Both the position numbers and the translations under genes were made by a program. From the NCBI GenBank assembly GCA_013043685.1, contig JABDNT010000034.1, positions 1 to 44,770 of the forward strand: a stretch of DNA of 44,770 nt, written 5' to 3'. The DNA comes from Flavobacteriaceae bacterium. Lineage in GTDB: Bacteria > Bacteroidota > Bacteroidia > Flavobacteriales > Flavobacteriaceae. This document shows, one piece after another, positions 1-7,270 of this stretch. The notes beneath the pieces are model-generated. The model saw nothing but the letters and a program-made list of their open reading frames with translations. It was not told the DNA's origin and searched no databases. Position 1 is the stretch's first letter; every line of letters begins with the position of its first letter.

Positions 1-1
1 T

Positions 2-127
2 GCGGGACCATTCCCAAGAGGATTCAGGTATCCGGTAGACGAGGTAGAAAATAACCCGAACATCCAACAGCGTCAGCTTACCGACCAGGTATTCTGGGAC
101 AATAACCCTGGCGGATTTATTGACTAA
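2..127 (+). CDS. C-terminal end of a SusD/RagB-like lipoprotein (5' truncated)
   Basis: Only the last 41 codons are in the window, read in the frame starting at base 2 and closed by TAA at 125-127. The residues include RYPVDEVENNPN followed by an aromatic, Gly- and Asp-rich tail. A C-terminus with P-x-x-E-x-x-x-NPN shortly before the end is typical of SusD/RagB outer-membrane nutrient-binding lipoproteins, which partner a SusC receptor encoded just upstream. That partner would lie outside the window. A strong terminator follows directly. The assignment rests on a short stretch and is therefore moderate. Confidence 0.6.
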   Translation, partial: AGPFPRGFRYPVDEVENNPNIQQRQLTDQVFWDNNPGGFID

Positions 128-149
128 AAACTCACTCGCTCAATATAAA

Positions 150-177
150 AGGCCCCTGTAATAAGGGGCTTTTTTTA
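150..177. terminator. Bidirectional Rho-independent terminator
   Basis: GCCCCT (152-157) pairs with AGGGGC (164-169) around a six-base loop, followed by a T-run on the plus strand. An A-rich left flank gives a T-rich tail on the minus strand. It sits between the convergent SusD-like gene and the receptor gene that ends at 262, so it can serve both. Confidence 0.85.
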
Positions 178-261
178 ATCAAAGAATATAAATTCGGTTA
201 ATTTGTTACTATCCGGCGATGTATCCATAACTACCAGGTATTGAGAAAACTAATTGTGGTT

Positions 262-2814
262 TTAGAATAAGACCCGGAAAGATATATTGGGCGAGAGGCC
301 AATGGAGAAAGTATTTACCTGGTTGACCACGGAATCACCATTGGCATCCTGGGATACCACAAAACGAGTGTTCAGGGTATTCCTGGTGTTCAGCACATTT
401 AGCGCTGCCAGGTTGATTTTTGCATTTACCTGATCGGAGATTTGCCACAGGTATTCTGCCGAAACATCCACTCTGTAATAATCGGGTAAACGTTCAGCAT
501 TGGGTTCATCGTATTGCACAATTTCAGTGAGTCCTTCCATGGTTATTTCATTATCCATAAGAGGAAGGGTGTAAGGTTTCCCTGTTCGGTAATTAATTCC
601 TGTGGCAATTTTTAAACGGTTAAAAGTATACGATCCGGCGATTGTCGCAGCATGTGTAACGTCCAGGTTATGTGGAAATTCTGACGGATCGAATAAATCG
701 AATTCATATTGGTTGTTCAAATAAGAATAGCTAAACCACACACTGTATTCCTTATTGATCTTGTTGATTGCAAATTCAACACCGTTGGCCAGATAACTAC
801 CCGTACTACGCTCAAACTGAAATTGATTCTGAAATCCCTGATTGGAAGCAGTAATTCCCTCCACGTTCTTATAAAATCCTTCCAGGTTAATCAACCAACC
901 TTTAGATTCATATATAACCCCAACGGATGCCTGTTGACTTGTAATGATGGGGATGTTCTCCTCGTTTGCCAATACCCAACGTCTTTTTTCCACACCGAGG
1001 AAATCACTATCGAAATCGATTCTCTGGGTGGTCGCCTGACTTCTAAATTCTCCAATCACCTCTACAGAAAGCTCTTCAGTTAATTTTTGATTGAATGCCA
1101 GCCGCGGCTCCACATGGAACTTATCGAGTTCAGTGAAATAATTCAGGCGTAAACCGGCTTTAATATTGGTTCTTTCTGACGGAGACTTATAAACCAGGCC
1201 TGCAAATGCCGCATGAGTTCGCAATACTTCTTTTTTGAAATCGACAAATCGAGGCAAGTTAACCTCTTGTTCATTGGTAATGCCTGTTTCGATGAATTGG
1301 TAGCCACCAAAAAGGGAGAGCTCATTGGTAAATTGCAACGAAGCATCCAATTTTAACCCGGTTTCCAGCACATCATTTTCCTGAAAGACTTCCTGTGAGG
1401 TCAGTAGGTCCTTGTTCAAGGCACGTAAATAATAGGTCGTTCCGTAAGCCAGGACCTTGGTGCTCAAAGATTCAGACCAGGTTCGTTCCCAACTTATGCC
1501 ACCTAGCAGGCTTCTGAGTTCAAGCTCACTGTTTTTTGAACTTTCGGTTTCTATAATAGTTTCATCGAATTCAAGAGCGTTATTCAAGGCCAGGAAATTC
1601 AAACGGAATTTATCCCTGTCATTCAAATCCCATAACAATCGAGTACTGAAATCGTAAAAACTGAAACGCTCTTCAGCAGCGACCTCGATGCCTGTTTCGT
1701 CCGGATTCGTATTAGTGACCTCTGTATCCTGAAATATTTTTTCAGAATAGGTTTGATAGACGGGAGATTCCCATAATCCATTCAGTGAACTACGTCCTGA
1801 AACTTGAAGCGTTGCCTTGTTGGACAAAGGAATAATACCATATGCGCTTCCGTTTATGAGGTTGACTCCGGCACCGCCTGATGCGGAGCTACTGACTTTG
1901 TCTTTGGATTTCATGGAAATCACACTGGATATACCATCACCATAGTTCACCGGGGCTCCATTTTTATAGATTTTTACGTCCTGGGTGATGTCAGGGTTAA
2001 AGGCAGATATCAGTCCGAAAAAATGACCGCTTTGATACGCCTTTATATCGTTCCAAAGTATGAGGTTCTCGTCATGAGTACCGCCACGTACATTAATATT
2101 GGAGATCGTTTCATTAACACTTTGTACTCCTGGCAGCGCCTGGGTAACAAAGAGTATGTCGTTTTCAACTTGTCCGGGTAAAAGGCCAAATTCGGAAGTA
2201 TTTATTGTGATTGAACCATCAAGACTTTTTTCCATGCCTTCAACCAGATAATTGCTGATAAAGACAGTATCCAGAGTGGATACCTCGGCTGGGATCAAAA
2301 TCGTTTCACAGTCGGTTGTGAGATCGGAAACCGCTATTTGCCAGCTTTGATATCCTATATATCGTATTACGAGTTGTTCACCCAATAAGTATTTTGGAAC
2401 GTAGAACGATCCATCCGAATTGGTCACTATTCCATAGGAAGTAAGAGTGGATACCACAGTAGCACTCGCCAGAGGCTTACCAGTGTCCGCGGCGAGAATT
2501 CTTCCACAGAGATAATCAGTGGAATTTTTAACCACCGTAATGTATCTTTCATCTATCCTGTTGAACTCGAAGGGAAGCTTACCCTCTAAAAATTCAAGAG
2601 AGGCTTCCAGGGTTGCCTGTTCGGAATATTCTACTGTTATATCATCCAACTCCTCCACTGAATAAGAGAATCTTACATCGTAGGTGGTCTCTAGATTTTC
2701 CAGCACCGTTAGTAAGCTTTGTTTTTCTGAGGTTTGTGAATGAAGATCCTGTCCAACTAAAACTAACCAGCAAATAGTCAATAATATTCCCCTGATATTA
2801 GTGCTATTTGGCAT
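262..2814 (-). CDS. STN-type TonB-dependent receptor/transducer, copy 1
   Basis: 850 residues, outer-membrane active transporter of the FecA-like signalling class. Order seen: signal peptide (1-27), STN-like domain (about 30-95) that in this class contacts the FecR anti-sigma factor, carboxypeptidase-regulatory-like beta domain (about 100-175), plug (about 210-305, with ALPGVQSVNET and NVRGGTHDEN), and a beta-barrel ending in the terminal aromatic signature FRVLF. At 850 residues it is shorter than a usual SusC and no SusD gene follows. Its ATG overlaps the fecR stop by 11 bases, so translation is probably coupled, and it should be transcribed from the ECF-type promoter at 3723-3752. It is clearly paralogous to the receptor at 8798-11305 (shared plug phrase YQSGHFFGLISAFNP). 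The substrate cannot be read from the sequence. Confidence 0.92.
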   Translation of the reverse strand: MPNSTNIRGILLTICWLVLVGQDLHSQTSEKQSLLTVLENLETTYDVRFSYSVEELDDITVEYSEQATLEASLEFLEGKLPFEFNRIDERYITVVKNSTDYLCGRILAADTGKPLASATVVSTLTSYGIVTNSDGSFYVPKYLLGEQLVIRYIGYQSWQIAVSDLTTDCETILIPAEVSTLDTVFISNYLVEGMEKSLDGSITINTSEFGLLPGQVENDILFVTQALPGVQSVNETISNINVRGGTHDENLILWNDIKAYQSGHFFGLISAFNPDITQDVKIYKNGAPVNYGDGISSVISMKSKDKVSSSASGGAGVNLINGSAYGIIPLSNKATLQVSGRSSLNGLWESPVYQTYSEKIFQDTEVTNTNPDETGIEVAAEERFSFYDFSTRLLWDLNDRDKFRLNFLALNNALEFDETIIETESSKNSELELRSLLGGISWERTWSESLSTKVLAYGTTYYLRALNKDLLTSQEVFQENDVLETGLKLDASLQFTNELSLFGGYQFIETGITNEQEVNLPRFVDFKKEVLRTHAAFAGLVYKSPSERTNIKAGLRLNYFTELDKFHVEPRLAFNQKLTEELSVEVIGEFRSQATTQRIDFDSDFLGVEKRRWVLANEENIPIITSQQASVGVIYESKGWLINLEGFYKNVEGITASNQGFQNQFQFERSTGSYLANGVEFAINKINKEYSVWFSYSYLNNQYEFDLFDPSEFPHNLDVTHAATIAGSYTFNRLKIATGINYRTGKPYTLPLMDNEITMEGLTEIVQYDEPNAERLPDYYRVDVSAEYLWQISDQVNAKINLAALNVLNTRNTLNTRFVVSQDANGDSVVNQVNTFSIGLSPNISFRVLF

Positions 2815-3703
2815 AAAGGGTTACTTCGTTATCGTCCAAAGTGTAGCCTATTCGAAGTGGGTCGCAGATCGATTTTAATGCTAATTCAAGATCGTTGTGC
2901 GTAAAACTACCTGTAAATCTTTTGTTGGCTATACTTTTGGGTGAGGTTATTGTAATTGGATATTGAGCTTCTAATTCCTTTAAAACGGTCGCTAGAGAGG
3001 CATTCTCAAAATTGCTCTCGTTTCGAATCCAGGCAGGTTCGATTGAATTTGTAGATGTTAGAACCACCAGCTTGTTGTTTTCTACTTTCAGCTTGTTTCC
3101 GGCCGGCAACTTTATAAGGGTATCATTGAATGCAACACTTACCAATCCTTCGAAACATTTTATGTTAAAGATAGTATCTCTCGAAAATACATTAAACTGA
3201 GTTCCTAAAACGGTAACGCTGCCCTGAGGTGTCTCCACTTCGAATGTATTTCCTTTTGTTACTTTGAAATATGCCTCGCCCGCCAATGACAGTGAGCGAT
3301 GGTTTTCCCAGTTACGCTTTTTATACTTTATTTCTGAATTAGCATTAAGCTGTACTTCAGAACCATCTGGCAACTTAAATGTTTCTTTTTGGGCGATATC
3401 TGTTCTAACAGTTGAGGATAGAGAAGAAATAAACACATAACTTACAACGATCAAAACCATCACGGCAGCAATCCTTATTACTCTATTAAAACCAGACAAT
3501 GCAGGGGTAGCAATGTGTTTTACTTTGTTTTGCTGAATGACCTCAAAATTTCCAACACTACTGAATTCGGGCGGTTGAAAGCCCCTGGCTGCCTCGGCTA
3601 TTTTAAAATAATCGGCGTACTCTGGGGTAGATCGCAATATCTCGATCTCCTTGGGAGAAGCTTCTCCATTTAAATATTTATGCAGTATGTAGTTTTCGTT
3701 CAT
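2804..3703 (-). CDS. FecR-family anti-sigma factor, copy 1
   Basis: 299 residues, inner-membrane regulator that relays the receptor signal to the ECF sigma factor. Seen: a short cytoplasmic N-terminal part with acidic helices (1-73), one transmembrane helix (about 75-95), a FecR domain (about 105-200, with LPDGSEVQLNANS, GEAYFKV and SVTVLGTQFNV), and a C-terminal DUF4974-like domain (about 230-298) with the usual LATVLKELEAQY pattern. In the FecI/FecR/FecA class the periplasmic part binds the STN domain of the receptor and the N-terminus holds or activates the sigma factor. It lies directly after its sigma gene and overlaps the receptor gene. An ECF-type promoter starts at the sigma stop codon. 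Confidence 0.93.
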   Translation of the reverse strand: MNENYILHKYLNGEASPKEIEILRSTPEYADYFKIAEAARGFQPPEFSSVGNFEVIQQNKVKHIATPALSGFNRVIRIAAVMVLIVVSYVFISSLSSTVRTDIAQKETFKLPDGSEVQLNANSEIKYKKRNWENHRSLSLAGEAYFKVTKGNTFEVETPQGSVTVLGTQFNVFSRDTIFNIKCFEGLVSVAFNDTLIKLPAGNKLKVENNKLVVLTSTNSIEPAWIRNESNFENASLATVLKELEAQYPITITSPKSIANKRFTGSFTHNDLELALKSICDPLRIGYTLDDNEVTLYAK

Positions 3704-3722
3704 AAGTGTGATTTATCAAACG

Positions 3723-3752
3723 TATAACAGTCCATCCCTGATTTACCCTACC
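3723..3752 (-). promoter_or_regulatory. ECF sigma-type promoter of fecR1-receptor1
   Basis: On the minus strand GGTAGG (3752-3747), a 17-base spacer starting GTAAAT, then TGTTATA (3729-3723). The last base lies 19 bases before the fecR1 ATG. The -35-like box shares the TAG stop codon of the sigma gene. The same two boxes at the same spacing precede three other genes of the duplicated module. Assignment to the cognate sigma factor is inference. Confidence 0.8.
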
Positions 3753-4261
3753 TAAATATTTTTAAAATCTTGACGTAAGGCCTTTAATGCCTGACTCATT
3801 CGCTTTTCCACAGCCTTTACACTTATATTTAGGTGCTCAGCAATTTCTGTATATTTCATGCCATCGATACGGTTCATAAGGAAGGCAGTGCGCTGGGCTT
3901 CACTAAGGTTGGCGATGGCATCCTGCAGTTTTTTATGGTATTGTTTTTCTTCGAGTACAAATTCAGGAGATTGATTATCAACCTTTGAAGGAGCTAGTTG
4001 CTTATGCTTCAAGACTACTTTCTTATGCGCAACTTCATTGAGGAAAGCATTGTTAGCCACTGTGAATAAAAATGATTTTGCTTTTTCCTTACTTACCTTG
4101 GCACAATTGTTCCAAAGCTTTATGAAGGCTTCCTGTACGAGGTCATCTGCCTGAGCTTCATCTCCACATTTATAAAAAATGAAGCGCCACACAGATTGAG
4201 CAATGTCATTATAAATGGAACTGAAAATGGTTTCATTGCATACCGATGCAGGATCTTTCAT
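3752..4261 (-). CDS. ECF sigma factor (FecI-like), copy 1
   Basis: 169 residues, extracytoplasmic-function RNA polymerase sigma factor. Region 2 is seen around residues 15-80 (DDLVQEAFIKLW, then KAKSFLFTVANN), and region 4 around 110-165 with the helix-turn-helix YTEIAEHLNISVKAVEKR. Region 3 and region 1 are absent, as expected for ECF sigmas. It heads a sigma, fecR, receptor series, the usual Bacteroidota order for surface signalling. The divergent neighbour is a lipoprotein gene whose promoter carries the same boxes as the fecR promoter. The sigma gene itself has no such box in front but a TATATTTG element, so it may be made by the housekeeping sigma and held by the anti-sigma. Confidence 0.94.
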   Translation of the reverse strand: MKDPASVCNETIFSSIYNDIAQSVWRFIFYKCGDEAQADDLVQEAFIKLWNNCAKVSKEKAKSFLFTVANNAFLNEVAHKKVVLKHKQLAPSKVDNQSPEFVLEEKQYHKKLQDAIANLSEAQRTAFLMNRIDGMKYTEIAEHLNISVKAVEKRMSQALKALRQDFKNI

Positions 4262-4283
4262 AAAACAACGTGGAGGTTTTGAT

Positions 4284-4291
4284 CAAATATA
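4284..4291 (-). promoter_or_regulatory. Candidate housekeeping -7 box of the copy-1 sigma gene
   Basis: TATATTTG on the minus strand matches the Bacteroidota -7 consensus TAnnTTTG and ends 22 bases before the sigma ATG. No good TTG box is found at the expected distance, so the call is weak. It partly overlaps the 8-base palindrome TTGATCAA (4279-4286). Confidence 0.4.
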
Positions 4292-4309
4292 TCAATTTTT
4301 TTTACAGAA

Positions 4310-4341
4310 GGGGTAGGGTAAATGCCGACTACCCTGTTCTA
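4310..4341 (+). promoter_or_regulatory. ECF sigma-type promoter of lipoprotein 1
   Basis: GGGGTAGG (4310-4317), a 17-base spacer starting GTAAAT, then TGTTCTA (4335-4341). Boxes and spacing match the promoters at 3723, 12219 and 12810; the GTAAAT spacer start is shared only with the fecR1 promoter. GGGTAG (4311-4316) is also mirrored by CTACCC (4329-4334) within the spacer. The lipoprotein ATG follows 25 bases after the second box. Confidence 0.8.
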
Positions 4342-4366
4342 CTATCAAACAACTAAAAATTATAAC

Positions 4367-6139
4367 ATGAAAAAAATTGCTCGTTTACCCCTGTTATTTC
4401 TGTTTGTCTTCGGAATGATTTTTACATCATGCCAGAAAGAAGAAGAAATTTTTATTGATCAGAATGGTGAAGAAACCATCACTGCAAATTCTATCCTCAC
4501 AAGATTATTGATCAGAACTTCTCAAAATGCCGGTGATCTCGATGACATTATCGATGGGAATAGTTGTGTTTCTGTAAAGTTTCCAATTACGGTTATTGCT
4601 AATGGCCAGGAAGTGATCCTGATGGATGAAGATGATATTGATCTTATTGAAGCGATATTCGACCAATTCCCAAACGATACCGATACCCTGGAGATCGTCT
4701 TTCCTATAACTGTAATTCTGGATGATTATACTGAAGTGGTTGTTAATAGTCAGGCCGAACTGGATGCACTTATTGCAGCCTGTGAGAGTAGTGGTGGTGA
4801 CGATTCTATAAGTTGCCTGGATTTTGAATACCCTATAACCTTCTTTATCTTCGATAACAACCAGCAGCAGACCGGCACAGTAACGGTAAATAGCGATCTT
4901 GAGCTCTATATCTTTCTTAATGGTATAGGAGATGACGATTATTTCAGTATTGACTATCCTATTAATGTGATCCTGGAAGATGGCAGCGTTGTTACTGTTA
5001 ATAACAATGCCGAACTCGAACAACTCATAGAAGACTGCGAGAATAACACTGGTGGCGGAGATCCTATTGATCCCGTGATTTTCGAACAAAATCTAACTAC
5101 TGGCGTATGGTATATTACCTATTTCTTTGACGATTTTGATGAAACGGCTAATTATGATGGTTATGAGTTCACTTTTGCAACCGACAATACGGCTCAGGCT
5201 ACAAATGGAACTAATACAGTCCCTGGAACCTGGATGTTTGAAGGTGGAAGTTCTCCAGACCTGACACTTTTCTTCGGAACCACTGATCCTTTCGATGAAC
5301 TGGATGACGATTGGGATATCCTGGAAGCGACTAACGAAATTATCCGTTTACGTGATGAGAGTGGTGATGGCAGTGTCGATTACCTTACTTTTGAAAGAAA
5401 TCCTGCCACTGGCGGTGGAGGAGGTACCAACGACTTGATAGACCAGCTTACCGATGGAATTTGGTATGTCACTCTTCTGAACGATGATGGCGATATTGAA
5501 ACTTGCGATTACGTTGATTATGTCTTTACTTATAACCTCAATGGCACTGCAACTGCGGTAAGCGCAACAACAACTGTGACGGGATTCTGGAGTGTGGAAT
5601 TAGATGACGGAATGCTGGATCTTATCCTGAATTTCGATATCACTGCCGATCCTAATTTCGATGATATAAATGACGATTGGGATGTAACCGACTTTAATGC
5701 CAACCTCATTAGTCTCATTGACGTGAGCGGTGGTGGTGGCGGAACCGATATTCTTGAATTCGGTAGAGCGCAGGCAACCGGTTGTGGCGGTGGCGGATCT
5801 GGCCAGGCACTTGTAGATGCCCTCGAGGATGGACAATGGTTTGTCTCGGAATACCTCGATGACGGAATTGATGAAACCATGGATTACAACGGTTATACGC
5901 TCACTTTTAGTACCGGTACTGTGGTAGCAACTAATGGATCAAATACTTTTAATGGTACATGGGCCGTAACCGACACAGGCGGAGATCTGGACCTTACTCT
6001 GGATTTCGGAACTCAAATTCCTTTCGACGAGTTTAATGATGACTGGGATGTATTAAACTTCACCAACTCCATCGTAGAACTGGAAGATGTGAGTGGTGGT
6101 GGCGGTGGCACAGATAACCTTACATTTCAAAAATTATAG
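4367..6139 (+). CDS. Multidomain surface-type lipoprotein of module copy 1
   Basis: 590 residues from the ATG at 4367. The upstream in-frame ATG at 4322 lies inside the promoter spacer and would precede the signal peptide. Lipobox FTSC gives a lipidated Cys22. Two tandem repeats follow, each opened and closed by a cysteine (C67-C139, C150-C224) and each holding two half-units with FPI/YPI, a short acidic turn, a V-N box and L..LI. Three copies of a roughly 105-residue beta domain come next (about 242-347, 361-469, 485-590), with W at the start, GTW in the middle, a DDWD motif, and Gly-rich linkers. The protein is very acidic. I do not recognise a named family; the beta domains look lipocalin-like. 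It is divergent from the sigma gene and shares the fecR promoter code, so it is probably a regulon member and perhaps a partner of the receptor. That role is inference. Confidence 0.85.
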   Translation: MKKIARLPLLFLFVFGMIFTSCQKEEEIFIDQNGEETITANSILTRLLIRTSQNAGDLDDIIDGNSCVSVKFPITVIANGQEVILMDEDDIDLIEAIFDQFPNDTDTLEIVFPITVILDDYTEVVVNSQAELDALIAACESSGGDDSISCLDFEYPITFFIFDNNQQQTGTVTVNSDLELYIFLNGIGDDDYFSIDYPINVILEDGSVVTVNNNAELEQLIEDCENNTGGGDPIDPVIFEQNLTTGVWYITYFFDDFDETANYDGYEFTFATDNTAQATNGTNTVPGTWMFEGGSSPDLTLFFGTTDPFDELDDDWDILEATNEIIRLRDESGDGSVDYLTFERNPATGGGGGTNDLIDQLTDGIWYVTLLNDDGDIETCDYVDYVFTYNLNGTATAVSATTTVTGFWSVELDDGMLDLILNFDITADPNFDDINDDWDVTDFNANLISLIDVSGGGGGTDILEFGRAQATGCGGGGSGQALVDALEDGQWFVSEYLDDGIDETMDYNGYTLTFSTGTVVATNGSNTFNGTWAVTDTGGDLDLTLDFGTQIPFDEFNDDWDVLNFTNSIVELEDVSGGGGGTDNLTFQKL

Positions 6140-6165
6140 TATAACCTCAAATAAAATTTATAAAG

Positions 6166-6624
6166 ATGAAAAAACAAATTTTAAATATTTCGATGATGAT
6201 CCTGCTGGCAGTATTAGTAATTTCTTGCTCCAAAGATGATTCTAACGATACTAATGACAACAGCAATACGAACCAGGCCACACAGGCCAATCAGATTGCT
6301 CAAACTGGGACCTGGAGGATCTCATACTTCTGGGATACCGATAAAGATGAGACTTCAAATTTTACTGGCTATGAATTCAGTTTCAATAGTGATGGTAGCC
6401 TGGTTGCAACTAATGGAACGGATACGGTGAACGGAACCTGGTCTGTCACAAATAGCAGCAGCGACGTAGATTTCAATATCATGTTTGCCGTGCCTCAGAG
6501 CAGTGATTTCGAGGATCTTAACGATGATTGGGATATTATTAGCGTGAACGATAATATGATGGAACTCACGGATGTAAGCGGTGGCAATGGTGGAACAGAT
6601 TTCCTCACCTTCGTAAAAATATAG
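6166..6624 (+). CDS. Single-domain beta lipoprotein, cotranscribed with lipoprotein 1
   Basis: 152 residues. Signal peptide with lipobox VISC (Cys21), a low-complexity Asn/Asp/Thr/Gln linker (about 22-46), then one beta domain (about 47-152) that matches the three C-terminal domains of the preceding protein: W at the start, DETSNFTGYEF, ATNGTDTVNGTW, LNDDWDI and a Gly-rich loop before the last strand. It starts 26 bases after the preceding stop with no terminator between, so the two are probably one transcript from the ECF-type promoter at 4310. The function is unknown; a small outer-membrane binding protein with a lipocalin-like fold is possible. Confidence 0.8.
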   Translation: MKKQILNISMMILLAVLVISCSKDDSNDTNDNSNTNQATQANQIAQTGTWRISYFWDTDKDETSNFTGYEFSFNSDGSLVATNGTDTVNGTWSVTNSSSDVDFNIMFAVPQSSDFEDLNDDWDIISVNDNMMELTDVSGGNGGTDFLTFVKI

Positions 6625-6645
6625 ATTGTTTGGTTAGTTATTAGA

Positions 6646-6776
6646 AAGGCTTTCAGCTTAGGGATTCGTGAACGGATGTTGGCAGGTTCTTGAACTTATA
6701 TATCGATTGATTGTGAAAAAGAAGAATGTTGCAACTTTAACCTCCGGGAAATGGAAGAGATCTAAGCGAAAGCCTT
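6646..6776. repeat. Long-spaced inverted repeat downstream of the copy-1 lipoprotein operon
   Basis: AAGGCTTTCAGCTTAG (6646-6661) is mirrored by CTAAGCGAAAGCCTT (6762-6776), 15 pairs with one extra base, enclosing 100 bases without an open frame. It could be a structured 3' untranslated region or RNA, or a relic of a small mobile element. No duplicated target site was seen. Confidence 0.55.
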
Positions 6777-6818
6777 CCTTTAAAAATTGAATTAGCTCTT
6801 CCTTTTTTGCCCCACAAA

Positions 6819-6850
6819 AAAAGCCATCCTAAAGGTACTGGATGGCTTTT
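6819..6850. terminator. Bidirectional terminator
   Basis: AAAAGCCATCC (6819-6829) and GGATGGCTTTT (6840-6850) form an 11-base-pair stem with A/T tails on both sides. It lies between the copy-1 lipoprotein operon and the minus-strand gene ending at 6869. Confidence 0.9.
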
Positions 6851-6868
6851 CAGTTTGTGATCAAAACA

Positions 6869-7270
6869 TTATTGTCGAAGTTTCTGCAATAATGTTTCCA
6901 ACTTACTTCGATCTTCAGATTTTTTTAAGATAGCGGATGTTGTTTTGTCTTTTCCTGAAATGGTTAATACGGAAGTAAGCATTTCACGCCTGTTGTTTTT
7001 TCCTTCGGAAGCGATCATGATCTTTTCTGCCAATTCCGAAATTTGACGGAAGTCGGTTTTTTTAAGTGAAATTTCTGCCGGTGCACCGCCGCTGTAGGTT
7101 CCCGAGGAACTTTCTTTTTCTGAAACCGGATCGAACTTCAACCGTCGCGAATTGATAGTGTAGTGATTATTGTTCTGATCGGTATAGTGTATGGTCAATA
7201 AATCGGCGCTTTTACAATTCACAAAAAACGCAGCCAATACCAATGTTGCGAAAATATACCTCACTTTCAT
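6869..7270 (-). CDS. Small lipoprotein of unknown function
   Basis: 133 residues with a lipoprotein signal (lipobox FVNC, Cys19). The mature part is a short beta-rich stretch followed by a Lys-rich helical C-terminus (about 70-133). No family is recognised. Its ATG overlaps the TAA of the preceding M28 peptidase gene by one base (TAATG), which points to coupled translation and a common role. The pair follows the copy-2 receptor gene by 46 bases, so the three may share a transcript. The strong terminator at 6819-6850 closes the unit. Confidence 0.75.
   Translation of the reverse strand: MKVRYIFATLVLAAFFVNCKSADLLTIHYTDQNNNHYTINSRRLKFDPVSEKESSSGTYSGGAPAEISLKKTDFRQISELAEKIMIASEGKNNRREMLTSVLTISGKDKTTSAILKKSEDRSKLETLLQKLRQ

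Noticed and set aside
4322-4366. Upstream in-frame ATG that would add 15 residues to lipoprotein 1
   Set aside because: It lies in the spacer of the ECF-type promoter and would bury the lipoprotein signal; ATG 4367 gives a clean signal and lipobox.
5400-6115. Gly-rich GGTGG tracts as a DNA repeat array
   Set aside because: They encode Gly linkers and loops of the beta domains; spacing follows protein domains, not a CRISPR or satellite pattern.
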